Of a stretch of 64,000 bases of DNA, positions 17,796-26,754 are shown in pieces (position 1 is the stretch's first letter; each line of letters begins with the position of its first letter). The translations under genes were made by a program, and so were the position numbers. The notes under the pieces are model-generated. The model was not told the origin of the DNA. It ran no database searches and saw only the letters and a list, made by a program, of their open reading frames with translations. The stretch lies in assembly GCF_009755225.1 (NCBI RefSeq), contig NZ_WQKZ01000005.1, positions 224,315 through 288,314 of the forward strand. Direction: 5' to 3'. Source of the stretch: Hymenobacter ginkgonis (GTDB taxonomy: Bacteria > Bacteroidota > Bacteroidia > Cytophagales > Hymenobacteraceae).

Positions 17796-18738
17796 ACCAG
17801 CTTTAGGTCGGCCGGAGGGGGTAGGGGTGCGCTGGGGTACCGTACTGGCCTGCCTGCTGCCACTGGCAACCCATGGCCAAGGCACTGTGCCTAGCGCGGC
17901 TTCGGTAGCGCCGGCCGCCCGCGTAGCCCCCGTAGAAGCGGCATCTCCCGAAAAAACCGTTAATCCCAATGCGCCGACGCCGGCTTCGGGTACGTGGGCG
18001 CTGGTCAAGAACCTGACGCTGCCTACTCCCGGGGCCGCCTCCCTAGACCGGCGCGGTACGCTGTATTTGGCCGACCGCGACAACAACTTGCGCCAGTTGG
18101 GCCGCGATGGCCAGCCACTTAACACGTACTCGCCCGCGCAGCCCGGCCACATGGCTGTGGTAGAAGCCTGGAACCAGAATAGCCTGCTCGTTTTTTACGA
18201 CGACCGACAGCAAGTGCTGCTCCTCGACCGCTTTCTGGCGCCGCTGAGTGAAATCAGGCTGGCTGATTATATCGACGGCACAGTGCGCACCGCTACGCTG
18301 GCCCCCGACGGCCTGCTGTGGGTACTCGATGAAAGCAACCTTACGCTGCGCGAATTCGACCCGCAGGCTTTACGCGTGGTGCAAAGTACGCCGCTTGACC
18401 TCATTATTGGCCGTAGCCGGCCCGACTTTCGCTTCCTGCGCCAGTACCAAAATAATTTGTACTTGGTGGACCACACGAGCGGCATTTTTGTATTTGATAA
18501 TCTGGGTAATTACCGCAAAAAACTACCCTTTTTGAGTCTCGATTTCATCACCTTCCGCGGCGATGAGCTAGTATATCTGAGCGAGGGCCAGTTGCATTTC
18601 TTCCACCTCTACAACCTTACCGAGCGTACACAAGCCCTACCCCCTGGCCTTGATGCAACGACAGTGCGCCAAGTGCTACTGGGCGACCAGTACGCTTACT
18701 TCGTCACTACGAAGGGAGTGGTAATTTATCAACTGTAA
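17782..18738 (+). CDS. Exported beta-propeller-like protein
   Basis: 318 residues from the ATG at 17782, which overlaps the lpxH stop by 14 bases. An in-frame GTG at 17827, preceded by GGAGGGGG, would begin RWGTVLACLLPLATHGQG, a tidier signal peptide, and may be the true start. After an Ala/Pro linker the chain shows repeated beta segments of propeller type: AASLDRRGTLYLADRDNNL, TLAPDGLLWVLDESNLTL, YQNNLYLVDHTSGIFVFDNLG, GDQYAYFVTTKGVVIY. The YLADRDNN and LWVLDE blades resemble NHL/strictosidine-synthase-like propellers. No catalytic residues can be named; probably a periplasmic or surface binding protein. Confidence 0.78.
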   Translation: MWLARPALGRPEGVGVRWGTVLACLLPLATHGQGTVPSAASVAPAARVAPVEAASPEKTVNPNAPTPASGTWALVKNLTLPTPGAASLDRRGTLYLADRDNNLRQLGRDGQPLNTYSPAQPGHMAVVEAWNQNSLLVFYDDRQQVLLLDRFLAPLSEIRLADYIDGTVRTATLAPDGLLWVLDESNLTLREFDPQALRVVQSTPLDLIIGRSRPDFRFLRQYQNNLYLVDHTSGIFVFDNLGNYRKKLPFLSLDFITFRGDELVYLSEGQLHFFHLYNLTERTQALPPGLDATTVRQVLLGDQYAYFVTTKGVVIYQL

Positions 18739-18770
18739 TCAGCCGGCCAGATTAATTCGGTTACTGAGGC

Positions 18771-18788
18771 TGAGCAGTTAACTGCTCA
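18771..18788. promoter_or_regulatory. Perfect 18-bp palindrome, possible operator
   Basis: TGAGCAGTTAACTGCTCA has exact dyad symmetry without a loop, flanked by a looser CTGAG/CTCAG pair. It lies 33 bases after the propeller gene and 150 before the alcohol dehydrogenase. A loop-less palindrome suits a dimeric DNA-binding protein better than a terminator. Confidence 0.4.
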
Positions 18789-18938
18789 TAGCGGCTCAGG
18801 TGTAGCACAAAAGATAGTTGGACTTGAGGTTAATGTAACAAAGTTGCGCATCCGAATAAATATGAGTAAAAGAGCAACCAGCCTTGGTTCGGTCCGTTAG
18901 TTCAGACTCGTTCTTCCACTCAATTTTTTCTCTTTCCC

Positions 18939-20102
18939 ATGAAAGCATTAGTGTTTCACGGTCCGCGCAATGTGAGCGTCGACACCGTCGACGACCCCAA
19001 GCTGAAGGATTCGCGCGATGCCATTATCCGCGTAACCAGCACGGCTATTTGCGGCTCCGACCTACACATCTACAATGGTAGCCTCCCCACCAGCCCCATG
19101 GTGCTCGGCCACGAGTTCATGGGCATAGTAGAAGAAGTAGGCCGCGGTGTGGGCAACCTCAAGCGCGGCGACCGCGTGGTGGTGCCGTTTCCGGTGGCTT
19201 GCGGACATTGCTTTATGTGTAACCACGAGCTGCCTGGCCACTGCGAAAACTCTAATCCTGACCACTATGGCCCCGAGGGCGGCCTGCTTACGCAGAAGGG
19301 TGGCGCACTCTTTGGCTACACCGACCTTTACGGCGGCTACGATGGCGGCCAGGCCGAGTACGTACGCGTGCCATATGCCGACTTCGGCCCGCGCAAAGTG
19401 CCAGATTTTCTGACGGATGAGCAGGTATTGTTTTTAACTGATATTTTCCCTACCGGCTATTCGGGCATCGACTGGGCCGAGGTAAGAGGCGGCGAGTTCA
19501 TTGCCATTTTCGGCGCGGGCCCCGTGGGTATTATGGCGGCCAAAAGCGCTTGGCTGCGCGGCGCGGGCCGCGTAGTTATTGTAGATACCCAGCAGTATCG
19601 CCTCGATAAAGCCAAGGAAACCACGCGTTGCGAAACCATCTTGTGGGAAAGCCACGACCAAGTAGTGCAGATAATCCGCGATATGAGCGAAGGCCGTGGC
19701 GCCGATGTGTGCGTCGATTGCGTAGGCTTTGAGCCCGACCGCAATCTGCTCGACCGTGCCAAGGCTGTCATAAACCTCGAAAAAGGCTCGCCTAAAATCA
19801 TCGAAACCTGCATGAGCGCCGTGCGCCGCGGCGGTGTGGTATCGGTGCTGGGCGTGTACGCTACCACCAACGATAACTTCCCCGTAGGGCAGTTTTTTGA
19901 TAAAGGCATCAAGTTGGTTGGCGGCCAAGCCCCGGCACATAAGCACATTGATAAGCTGTTGCAGCACATCATCAAGGGCGAAGTAGTGCTAGACGATATT
20001 ATCTCGCACCGCCTGCCGCTAAGCCAAGCCGCGCACGGCTACGACATTTTCCGCCACAAAAAAGACAACTGCGTGAAAGTGGTGCTGAAGCCCGGCGAAT
20101 AA
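18939..20102 (+). CDS. Zinc-dependent alcohol dehydrogenase (MDR, formaldehyde-dehydrogenase-like)
   Basis: 387 residues. Zinc MDR dehydrogenase oxidising an alcohol or aldehyde adduct with NAD(P). Catalytic-zinc ligands: Cys in STAICGSDLHIYNG near residue 38 and His-Glu in LGHEFMG; the structural zinc loop VACGHCFMCNHELPGHC has four cysteines. The Rossmann loop is FGAGPVGIMAAKSA. The insertion NPDHYGPEGG and the long DVCVDCVGFEPD region resemble the group annotated glutathione-independent formaldehyde dehydrogenase, common in Bacteroidota. Transcribed alone: a 200-base upstream region holds a palindrome at 18771-18788 and a strong terminator follows. Substrate not determinable. Confidence 0.92.
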   Translation: MKALVFHGPRNVSVDTVDDPKLKDSRDAIIRVTSTAICGSDLHIYNGSLPTSPMVLGHEFMGIVEEVGRGVGNLKRGDRVVVPFPVACGHCFMCNHELPGHCENSNPDHYGPEGGLLTQKGGALFGYTDLYGGYDGGQAEYVRVPYADFGPRKVPDFLTDEQVLFLTDIFPTGYSGIDWAEVRGGEFIAIFGAGPVGIMAAKSAWLRGAGRVVIVDTQQYRLDKAKETTRCETILWESHDQVVQIIRDMSEGRGADVCVDCVGFEPDRNLLDRAKAVINLEKGSPKIIETCMSAVRRGGVVSVLGVYATTNDNFPVGQFFDKGIKLVGGQAPAHKHIDKLLQHIIKGEVVLDDIISHRLPLSQAAHGYDIFRHKKDNCVKVVLKPGE

Positions 20103-20126
20103 GCTAGCACCATTGCCCCGGCATTT

Positions 20127-20176
20127 AAGCCCGGCTGTTTACTCCTGCCTAATCAGGAATAAACAGCCGGGCTTTT
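20127..20176 (+). terminator. Intrinsic terminator after the alcohol dehydrogenase
   Basis: AAGCCCGGCTGTTTA and TAAACAGCCGGGCTT pair perfectly around an 18-base loop and end in a T-run. Confidence 0.9.
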
Positions 20177-20242
20177 TGCGGCTTTTGCTTACCTTGGTAG
20201 CAAGTCCAGAAAGGAAATCCTTTACTATTTATACTGCTAGGT

Positions 20243-22882
20243 TTGAGATTATTAAAATACGCTCATTATCTGTCTATTACTGGTTCTACGACAGTGGGTT
20301 TGTGGCTACTGACAGCTGCCCCACTGCAAGCCCAAATAGCACCGGCCAAGCTGGCGCCGGGGGTAGGCAGCCACGAAACATCTGGCCGCCGGGCGGTGCG
20401 CATTCGAGTGCGCGATGCGGTAGGCTTTCGGCAATGGGCCAAGCAGGCGCTGCCGGGAGCGCTGATACGCCCGGTGGGGGAGGAGGGGGTAGTAATGGAA
20501 GTCAAGAATCTATCAGATAGCGGGTTGCGGCAATTGGCCGCATCGCAATTCGTAGAGTTTGTAGATGTGCCTACGCGCGTGGCCCACGATGAGCGCTTGC
20601 TTAACCAAGCCGACCTCACCGTGAACAACCTGCGTGCCGTGCAGCGGCGCTACCCCGCCCTCACTGGCCAGGGCCTTACGGTATCTATTAAAGAAAACCC
20701 GCTGGACCCCACCGACCTCGACTTTCGTGGGCGGCTCGTGAACACGCCCGCCGGAACGGTTATCGAGTCGGCGCACGCCAGCATTATGGCTACGCTCATC
20801 GCGGGCGGTGGCAATTCGGGGCCGGGGGGAGAGGGAGCTGCCTGGCAAGCCCTCATTGCGTCGTCATCCTACACCAACCTGCTACCCGATGCCAACGCCG
20901 AGCTAACCCGCCTGGGTGTGAGCGTACAAAACCACTCGTATGGCACGGGCATCGAGAATTACTATGGCCTTGAGGCCCAGGGCTACGACCAGCAAACGCG
21001 GCAGTTGCCCACGTTGCTACACGTGTTTTCGAGCGGTAACTCGGGTACGGCGGCCAGCCCGAGTGGCGCCTACCACGGGTTGGCGGGGGTAGCTAACCTC
21101 ACCGGGCAATTTAAAATGTCGAAAAACTCAGTGAGCGTGGGCGCTACCGATGCCCAAGGCCAGGTAGCAGCACTCAGTTCGCGGGGGCCGGCCTACGATG
21201 GCCGGGTGAAGCCCGAACTGGTAGCATATGGCGACGCCGGCTCATCCGATGCTTCGGCGCTGGTGTCAGGGGCGGCCTTGTTGGTGCAGCAGGCCTACCG
21301 TAACCAGCAAGGCACCCTACCCCCCGCCGCGCTGGTGAGGGCTGCCCTGCTCAACAGTGCCGATGATGTGGGCCGACCCGAGGTTGATTTTGTGGCTGGA
21401 TATGGGCAACTGGATGCGCTAGGCGCTGTGCGCACCATGCTGGAAGGCCGCTACCGGGCCGGGGTGGTTGGCCAAGACCAAGAACAAGTAATTCCCCTGG
21501 TGGTACCCGCTGGCACACAGCAACTGAAAGTGACGCTGACCTGGACCGACCCCGAAGCTGCCGCCAACGCCGCCCAGGCCCTCGTAAACGACCTTGACCT
21601 AGAAGTGCTAGGCTCCAGCCCCACCAACCGCTGGTTGCCCTGGACGCTCAGCGCCTACCCCCACCTCGACTCGTTAGCCCTTCCGGCTCGCCGCCGCCCC
21701 GACCACCTCAACAACGCCGAGCAGGTAACAATTAGCTTACCCGCCGCCGGTACCTATCAGCTACGTGTGCGCGGCTACCACGTGGGCAGCGGCCCGCAAG
21801 CGTTTAGTTTGGCCTACGAAGTGGTGGCGGCCGGCTTTGAATGGCTGGTGCCCAATGCCTTGCGCAATGTGCGCTCCGGCCAGCTGGCCAACTTGCGCTG
21901 GAACTGGGCGGGGCCGGCCACGCCCGCACAGCTCGACTACCGCCCAGTAGGCCAGGCCACCTGGCGCCCCATCGCAGCCCGCCTCGACGTGGCGCAGCAA
22001 ACCTATGGCTGGGCTGCCCCCGACACAACCACGCTGGCGCAGGTGCGCTGCGTAGTGGGTGGCCAGGCCTATGTTTCCGATACGTTTGCGCTGGCTCGGC
22101 CGCTACCAGTGCACGTCGGCTACGTATGCCCCGACGAGGCGCTGCTAACCTGGCCCGCCACGCCCGGCGCCACGCAGTACCAGGTATATCGGCTGGGGGC
22201 TACTGCGCCCGAGCCCCTGCAACTCGTAGCCGATACACTACTGCGCGTGCCCACTGCGCGCAATGCGGGAACGTATTTCGCGGTGGCGCCGGTGCTAGGA
22301 GGGCGGCTGGCCGAACGTGGCGCCACCGCCAACCTGGCCGAAGCGGGTGTGAGCTGCTATATCCGTTCTTTTTTAGCGCAGCAGGCTGTGGCCGATACGG
22401 CACGGCTGGTGTTGTCGCTAGGCACGCTTTACCGCCTGCAAGCGGTGCAGCTTCAGCGCCTCGGGTCTAGCGGCTTCCAAACTATCCAGACGCTTAATGC
22501 TGTAAACCAATTAACTACAGTTTTTACGGACCTCACGGCCACGACTGGCCTCAACCAGTACCGCATAATGGGCCAAGATATAGCGGGCCACACCTTCTAC
22601 AGCGAGGTGGTAGAAGTGCAGGTGGCGCATCAGGGCGAGTTGCTAGTGTTTCCGGTGCCCGTAGCCATTGGCCAGGAGCTACAGGTAGCCGGCGAGCCGG
22701 GCATCGCACTGCACATAGACCTTTACGATGCCCTAGGGCGCCACGTACATATGGCCTTGGTTGACGGGGCGCTTAATCTAGTCAGCACCACCGGCCTGCG
22801 GCCGGGAGTATACCTGCTGCGCGCTACCCCCACCACCGGAGGCGGCTCCGCGCGCACCCGCCGTGTAGTGCTGGTGCAGTAG
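20243..22882 (+). CDS. Secreted S8 (subtilisin-like) serine protease with T9SS sorting domain
   Basis: 879 residues, TTG start (no in-frame ATG upstream). A signal peptide ends near PLQAQ. An S8 peptidase domain spans about 110-400: His178 in ESAHASIMATLIAGG and Ser335 in GSSDASALVSG (the usual GTSxAxP with Pro replaced by Ala). At the Asp position the chain reads VSIKENPLDP, so Glu151 aligns with the catalytic Asp. A beta-sandwich pro-protein-convertase-like region follows (LTWTDPEAA, VNDLDLEV), then Ig/FnIII-like parts. The C-terminus is a T9SS domain: LLVFPVPVAIGQELQV, DLYDALGRHV, TTGLRPGVYLLRA. Probably a secreted or surface protease. Bounded by terminators on both sides. Confidence 0.85.
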   Translation: MRLLKYAHYLSITGSTTVGLWLLTAAPLQAQIAPAKLAPGVGSHETSGRRAVRIRVRDAVGFRQWAKQALPGALIRPVGEEGVVMEVKNLSDSGLRQLAASQFVEFVDVPTRVAHDERLLNQADLTVNNLRAVQRRYPALTGQGLTVSIKENPLDPTDLDFRGRLVNTPAGTVIESAHASIMATLIAGGGNSGPGGEGAAWQALIASSSYTNLLPDANAELTRLGVSVQNHSYGTGIENYYGLEAQGYDQQTRQLPTLLHVFSSGNSGTAASPSGAYHGLAGVANLTGQFKMSKNSVSVGATDAQGQVAALSSRGPAYDGRVKPELVAYGDAGSSDASALVSGAALLVQQAYRNQQGTLPPAALVRAALLNSADDVGRPEVDFVAGYGQLDALGAVRTMLEGRYRAGVVGQDQEQVIPLVVPAGTQQLKVTLTWTDPEAAANAAQALVNDLDLEVLGSSPTNRWLPWTLSAYPHLDSLALPARRRPDHLNNAEQVTISLPAAGTYQLRVRGYHVGSGPQAFSLAYEVVAAGFEWLVPNALRNVRSGQLANLRWNWAGPATPAQLDYRPVGQATWRPIAARLDVAQQTYGWAAPDTTTLAQVRCVVGGQAYVSDTFALARPLPVHVGYVCPDEALLTWPATPGATQYQVYRLGATAPEPLQLVADTLLRVPTARNAGTYFAVAPVLGGRLAERGATANLAEAGVSCYIRSFLAQQAVADTARLVLSLGTLYRLQAVQLQRLGSSGFQTIQTLNAVNQLTTVFTDLTATTGLNQYRIMGQDIAGHTFYSEVVEVQVAHQGELLVFPVPVAIGQELQVAGEPGIALHIDLYDALGRHVHMALVDGALNLVSTTGLRPGVYLLRATPTTGGGSARTRRVVLVQ

Positions 22883-22894
22883 CTAGCATCCAGC

Positions 22895-22930
22895 AAAAAG
22901 CCCCCGGCCTGCTCAGCAGACCGAGGGCTT
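22895..22930. terminator. Bidirectional terminator between convergent protease genes
   Basis: AAGCCCCCGGCCTGCT and AGCAGACCGAGGGCTT form a stem with two mismatches; an A-run lies before it and the minus-strand gene ends 24 bases further on. Confidence 0.75.
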
Positions 22931-22953
22931 CGTAGCTAAGTTTTTTTCAAAGC

Positions 22954-23760
22954 TTAATACAGGTAGTTGAGGGCCGTGAGGTCGTTGCTGTTGAAAGGGC
23001 GGTTCACGTTGGTGCCCACGCACGCCAGCATCCAAGAGTTGGGGTCGGCGGCCGAAGGCGTACCAGGAATGAGGATGGCGCCCACATTGCTAGCGCCTTC
23101 GTTAGAGGCGCTGCCCCCGCAGCTATACGCCCGGTTCATGTAGTCGGTGTGGCGGAAGCCAATGCAGTGCCCCATTTCGTGGGCCATAATGGTAGCAATG
23201 GCATTAACCGTTTGGTTGCCAATGACGTTGGGTACCAGTGTAAAGCCAGGCGCCGGGTTGCCATTCGTTGGGAAGCCGCCCGATTGCCCTAATACACCTG
23301 CCCCAAGGTTGGCAGAGTATTTAACTGGCAAGTCGGCCGTGCCCGACGTAATGCGTTGGAATTTCAGCTGTAGGTTGGCGGCGTTGTAGCGGCGAATAGC
23401 CTCGTCAATTGCCGACACGTACGTGGTCGGAAACTGGCTCGAAATGCTCACGGTAAGAGTGCGGGGTAGGCGGGTTACCAGGTTGGTAGTGCGGTACTGC
23501 TCATCAGCCCCTACGCGCAGCATGCGGTAGTCGGTAGAGCCGGCCAGCAACTCTGGCGTGAGCAAAATATCGCCCTCCACCACGTAGCCGCCCTCCACGG
23601 CTTTCAGGTCGCCGGTGCCGAAGCCAAGGGCTTTTACCTGGGCCGTAACTTCGGGCGTAATGGCGGAAGGTTTGGCTGCCGTATCCTCCGTTTTTTGGCA
23701 GCCCGATAGGGCTAGAGCGGCACCAGCTCCAATAGCTAGTAAGGAAGAAAATTTGAACAT
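22954..23760 (-). CDS. M57-like zinc metalloprotease lipoprotein (dual-action HEIGH type)
   Basis: 268 residues. Lipoprotein signal peptide with lipobox ALSGC (Cys20). The catalytic domain follows: MAHEMGHCIGFRHTDYM is an extended HExxHxxGxxH zinc site with the following Asp typical of the dual-action HEIGH/M57 (myxobacterial protease B-like) family; PRTLTVSISSQFP and YVSAIDEAIRRYNAAN are further family blocks. Predicted to be membrane-anchored outside the cytoplasm. A C-terminal CGG...ACVGTN pair may form a disulfide. It converges with the S8 protease, so the region holds two extracytoplasmic proteases. Its upstream side opens onto an AT-rich region where its promoter must lie. Confidence 0.85.
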   Translation of the reverse strand: MFKFSSLLAIGAGAALALSGCQKTEDTAAKPSAITPEVTAQVKALGFGTGDLKAVEGGYVVEGDILLTPELLAGSTDYRMLRVGADEQYRTTNLVTRLPRTLTVSISSQFPTTYVSAIDEAIRRYNAANLQLKFQRITSGTADLPVKYSANLGAGVLGQSGGFPTNGNPAPGFTLVPNVIGNQTVNAIATIMAHEMGHCIGFRHTDYMNRAYSCGGSASNEGASNVGAILIPGTPSAADPNSWMLACVGTNVNRPFNSNDLTALNYLY

Positions 23761-24594
23761 AAATGGTAGTTTGGGGATAAGTGAAAAAAGAATGAAACCG
23801 TGCCCAAATGTGAAATTAATTATCCAGCCTGCAATGCTAGAGCTAATAAATGCCTAAATGTTACACATTTGTGTAACGTTGTTGCTGTTATATTATTAAG
23901 CATGTAAATATTATTATTCTCATAAGTAATAGCTGTATTTAAAGAAGGATTCAGTGGCGGAGGCTAGGGTTGAAATCTGAGTTTTGGAGAAATATTTTGA
24001 TAAGAGCAATCGTAAAGAGGAGTCTGAATAAGGCTACTGTTTTTTGATTTAAGGTGAGAATGAGGTGCTTATATAAATTATACATAATATTTTTTATATT
24101 TCGGGGTCGTGCTCGCCATTGCCAATCTGCTGCATTAGCCGTGACTAGCTGGCTAGCACAGCCGGCCGCGAAGGCAGTGCGGAAGGGGTAGAAGCCCGAC
24201 CCGCTTCACTGTACCAAGGCGCGTAGCCGTTGATGTAAGTGGCGTGGCTTACATCAATTCCGTCATCTGGCAAATCAGGCCGCAGGGGTATGTTTTCACA
24301 GCTGCTGGGGTGCTCAAGGGCTGGAGTAGCTTGGGCAGCAGCTGTGTCGAAGCACGGTTTAAATTTGCTTTCGGCGTAGCAGTGGGCAACCTTAGCTGGC
24401 TGTGCATGGCAGATAAAAGCAATCGCACTATCCGCATGGTTAAGTAAAAGCTGGGTTACTACCCCAATTACCGCAACCTTGAGGCTTTTCTGGGGTCAAA
24501 CTTTTGGGCTTACCTAATCGGTTATCTTTGTTAGATTCCACTTTCGTGCGGCCCTCCTTTTTGCGGCTGCCTCATCATATAGTCTCTCAGCCTC
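23761..24594. other. Long AT-rich non-coding stretch
   Basis: No convincing gene in about 830 bases. From about 23780 to 24110 the sequence is very AT-rich, in contrast to the GC-rich surroundings; from 24110 on it is normal again. A perfect 10-bp-arm hairpin (TTGATGTAAG ... CTTACATCAA) is at 24230-24257. A 67-codon open frame at 24244-24447 has no recognisable features and begins inside that hairpin; it may be a gene remnant. The promoter of the M57 protease must be near the left end, and the ricT promoter is at the right end. Confidence 0.5.
24503..24530 (+). promoter_or_regulatory. ricT promoter
   Basis: TTTG (24503-24506) and TATCTTTG (24523-24530, exact TAnnTTTG) with 16 bases between. 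The predicted start is near 24537, giving a leader of about 58 bases before the ATG at 24595. Confidence 0.6.
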
Positions 24595-26229
24595 ATGGCT
24601 TGTTCTTCTTGTTCATCCGGCGGCGGCTGCTCGACCTCTAAGGTCGGCGGCTGCGGCTCTAAAGGTGGCTGCTCCTCGGGCGGGTGCACCCGCCTCAACG
24701 TTTTCGACTGGCTCGCCGACGTCGATATGCCTTCCGATTTCCGCGGTTTCGACTGCGTAGAAGTCCGTTTTAAAGGTGGGCGCAAAGATTTCTTTCGCAA
24801 CGACAAACGCCTACCCCTCGTCACGGGCGATGCCGTGGTGGTCGAAGCTGTAGGCTCGGGCTGGCATTTGGGCCACGTCTCGCTCAAGGGTGAGTTGGTG
24901 CGCCTGCAAATGCGTAAAAAGAAGGTTCCTACCGACTCGCGCGACATCAAGCCCATTCTGCGCGTGGCCACTCCCGACGACGAGGAGCGCTGGCAAGCCG
25001 TGCGCGACCTCGAAAATGGCACTATGTTTCGGGCCCGCGCCGTGGTAGAGGAACTGCGCCTGCGCATGAAGCTCTCCGATGTGGAGTACCAGGCCGACCG
25101 CACCCGCGCACTGTTCTACTACTCGGCCGAAGACCGGGTCGATTTCCGGGAGCTGATTCGACGGCTAGCCGACGAGTTTCGGGTGCGCGTCGAGATGCGC
25201 CAGATATCGCTGCGCCAAGAAGCTGGCCGTATCGGCGGCATCGGCGTGTGCGGCCGCGAGCTGTGCTGCTCTACCTGGCTCACCGACTTTAAAGCTGTGA
25301 GTACCACTGCTGCGCGTTACCAAAACCTCAGCCTCAACCCGCAAAAGCTGGCCGGCCAGTGTGGCCGCCTCAAGTGCTGCCTCAACTACGAGCTCGACGC
25401 TTACCTCGATGCCCTCAAGGATATTCCGCAGGTGCAGCGCCCCTTGCTGGTAGGCAACGGCGAAGCGTTTTTGCAAAAAACCGACATCTTCCGCAAGCGC
25501 ATGTGGTTTGCCTTTCGGGGCGATAACAACTGGGTGATGCTGAGCACTGAACGCGTGCGCGAAGTGCTAGAGCTCAATAAAAAAGGCGAAAAGCCCGACA
25601 GCCTGCTGGCTCCGCGCCTGCAAGAGGAAATTGCTCCCGCTGTTTCGACCCTGATGGAGGGAGACCTCGACCGCCTCGATGACCAAATAAAAGGGGGTAG
25701 CAAACGGGGTAAGCGCAAGCGCAAAGAGCGCGGCGACCGCCCCGCTGGACTCAGCCCCGAAGCAGCTGCTATTACCACCCCCGAAACCCGCGAGCCGCGA
25801 GAGCCCCGCGAACCTCGCCGCCGCGAGCGCACCGAGCGCCCAGAAGCCACTCGGCCGCCCCGTCCTGAAAGCCAGCCTACCCCCCCGCCGCGGGTGGAGG
25901 CTTCGGCTGGCCCAGCTGCCGCGCCCGATGAAAACACGGCGGAGCAGCGGGGCCGCCGCGGGGCCGCCGCCCGGCCCCTCAACCGGCGTGGTGGCCGTGG
26001 CCGCAACCCAGCAGGCGATGCCAACGCCACGCCGAGCCCCGCGCAAGAGCCGCGGCCCCGCCGCCCCGAGCCGCCCACTGGCCAAGCGCCGCCGCGCCCA
26101 CCCCGCGAAGGCGGCGAGCAGCCCCGCCCCGAAGGCAGCCGTAGCCGCGGCCGGCGCGGCGGTTCGGGCCGCCACGGCGGGGGGAATAGCACCGGCCCCG
26201 CCACGCCCACGCCCCCAAGCGGTAATTAG
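24595..26229 (+). CDS. ricT: RicT/PSP1-domain iron-sulfur regulatory protein with long disordered tail
   Basis: 544 residues. The first ~32 residues are Cys/Gly/Ser-rich (eight cysteines in MACSSCSSGGGC and the following repeats), a likely iron-sulfur ligand segment. The PSP1 C-terminal domain follows: VEVRFKGGRKDFF, GGIGVCGRELCCSTWL, and KLAGQCGRLKCCLNYELD with conserved cysteines. In Bacillus, RicT (YaaT) with RicA and RicF controls RNase Y cleavage and development; partners are not seen here. After about residue 360 the chain becomes a ~180-residue disordered Arg/Pro/Gly/Glu-rich tail resembling RNA-binding RGG tails. gldH follows 6 bases later, a known Bacteroidota pairing. Confidence 0.9.
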   Translation: MACSSCSSGGGCSTSKVGGCGSKGGCSSGGCTRLNVFDWLADVDMPSDFRGFDCVEVRFKGGRKDFFRNDKRLPLVTGDAVVVEAVGSGWHLGHVSLKGELVRLQMRKKKVPTDSRDIKPILRVATPDDEERWQAVRDLENGTMFRARAVVEELRLRMKLSDVEYQADRTRALFYYSAEDRVDFRELIRRLADEFRVRVEMRQISLRQEAGRIGGIGVCGRELCCSTWLTDFKAVSTTAARYQNLSLNPQKLAGQCGRLKCCLNYELDAYLDALKDIPQVQRPLLVGNGEAFLQKTDIFRKRMWFAFRGDNNWVMLSTERVREVLELNKKGEKPDSLLAPRLQEEIAPAVSTLMEGDLDRLDDQIKGGSKRGKRKRKERGDRPAGLSPEAAAITTPETREPREPREPRRRERTERPEATRPPRPESQPTPPPRVEASAGPAAAPDENTAEQRGRRGAAARPLNRRGGRGRNPAGDANATPSPAQEPRPRRPEPPTGQAPPRPPREGGEQPRPEGSRSRGRRGGSGRHGGGNSTGPATPTPPSGN

Positions 26230-26235
26230 TAGTAT

Positions 26236-26754
26236 ATGCCTGATAAAATGAGTTTTAGGACGTATTCGTGGCGTGTAATGGCGCCGCTGGCGGGAGCTTT
26301 GCTGCTGAGTGCTTGTGACCCCGGCCGCGTGTATGAAGAGAATGTAGACTTAAAATCGCCGGCTGGCGACCCCTACGTATGGGATGTGCAGCAGCGCCCC
26401 TCTTTCACCTTCACTATTGCCGACACAGCGGCGCGCTACAATATTTATTTTAACGTGCGCAACGCGTCGGGCTACGGGTTTTATAATCTCTACCTCAAGC
26501 ATACGCTTACCGGCCCCGGCAACCGGCCGGTAGGCCAGCCGCTGCTGCACCAAATGGTGCTGATGAATCCTAAAACCGGCGAGCCTCTTGGGGCCGGTGC
26601 GGGCGACATCTTCGACCACCAGTTTCTGGCCCTGCCACACCAGCGCTTCGCGCAGGCCGGGGAGTACCAGCTAACTCTGGAGCAGTACATGCGCCAAAAT
26701 CAGCTACCGGGCATCATGGCGGTTGGCGTGCGCGTGGCGAAGGATACAAAATAG
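26236..26754 (+). CDS. gldH: Gliding motility lipoprotein GldH
   Basis: 172 residues. Lipoprotein signal peptide with lipobox LLSAC (Cys about 27), then the GldH signature CDPGRVYEENVDLKS, WDVQQRPSFTFTI, YNIYFNVRNASGYGFYNLYL and DIFDHQFLALP. In Flavobacterium johnsoniae, GldH is needed for gliding and works with the T9SS. The ATG at 26236 is used; an in-frame ATG at 26248 would also keep a signal peptide. It begins 6 bases after ricT, so it is probably translated from the same mRNA. Its stop codon lies inside a long palindrome shared with the convergent gene. Confidence 0.92.
   Translation: MPDKMSFRTYSWRVMAPLAGALLLSACDPGRVYEENVDLKSPAGDPYVWDVQQRPSFTFTIADTAARYNIYFNVRNASGYGFYNLYLKHTLTGPGNRPVGQPLLHQMVLMNPKTGEPLGAGAGDIFDHQFLALPHQRFAQAGEYQLTLEQYMRQNQLPGIMAVGVRVAKDTK

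Noticed and set aside
24244..24447. 67-codon open frame in the AT-rich intergenic region
   Set aside because: Begins inside a hairpin, no motif or promoter; possible remnant, not reported as a gene.
25401..26210. Arg/Pro-rich open frames antisense to the ricT tail
   Set aside because: They mirror the low-complexity tail; no independent coding signal.
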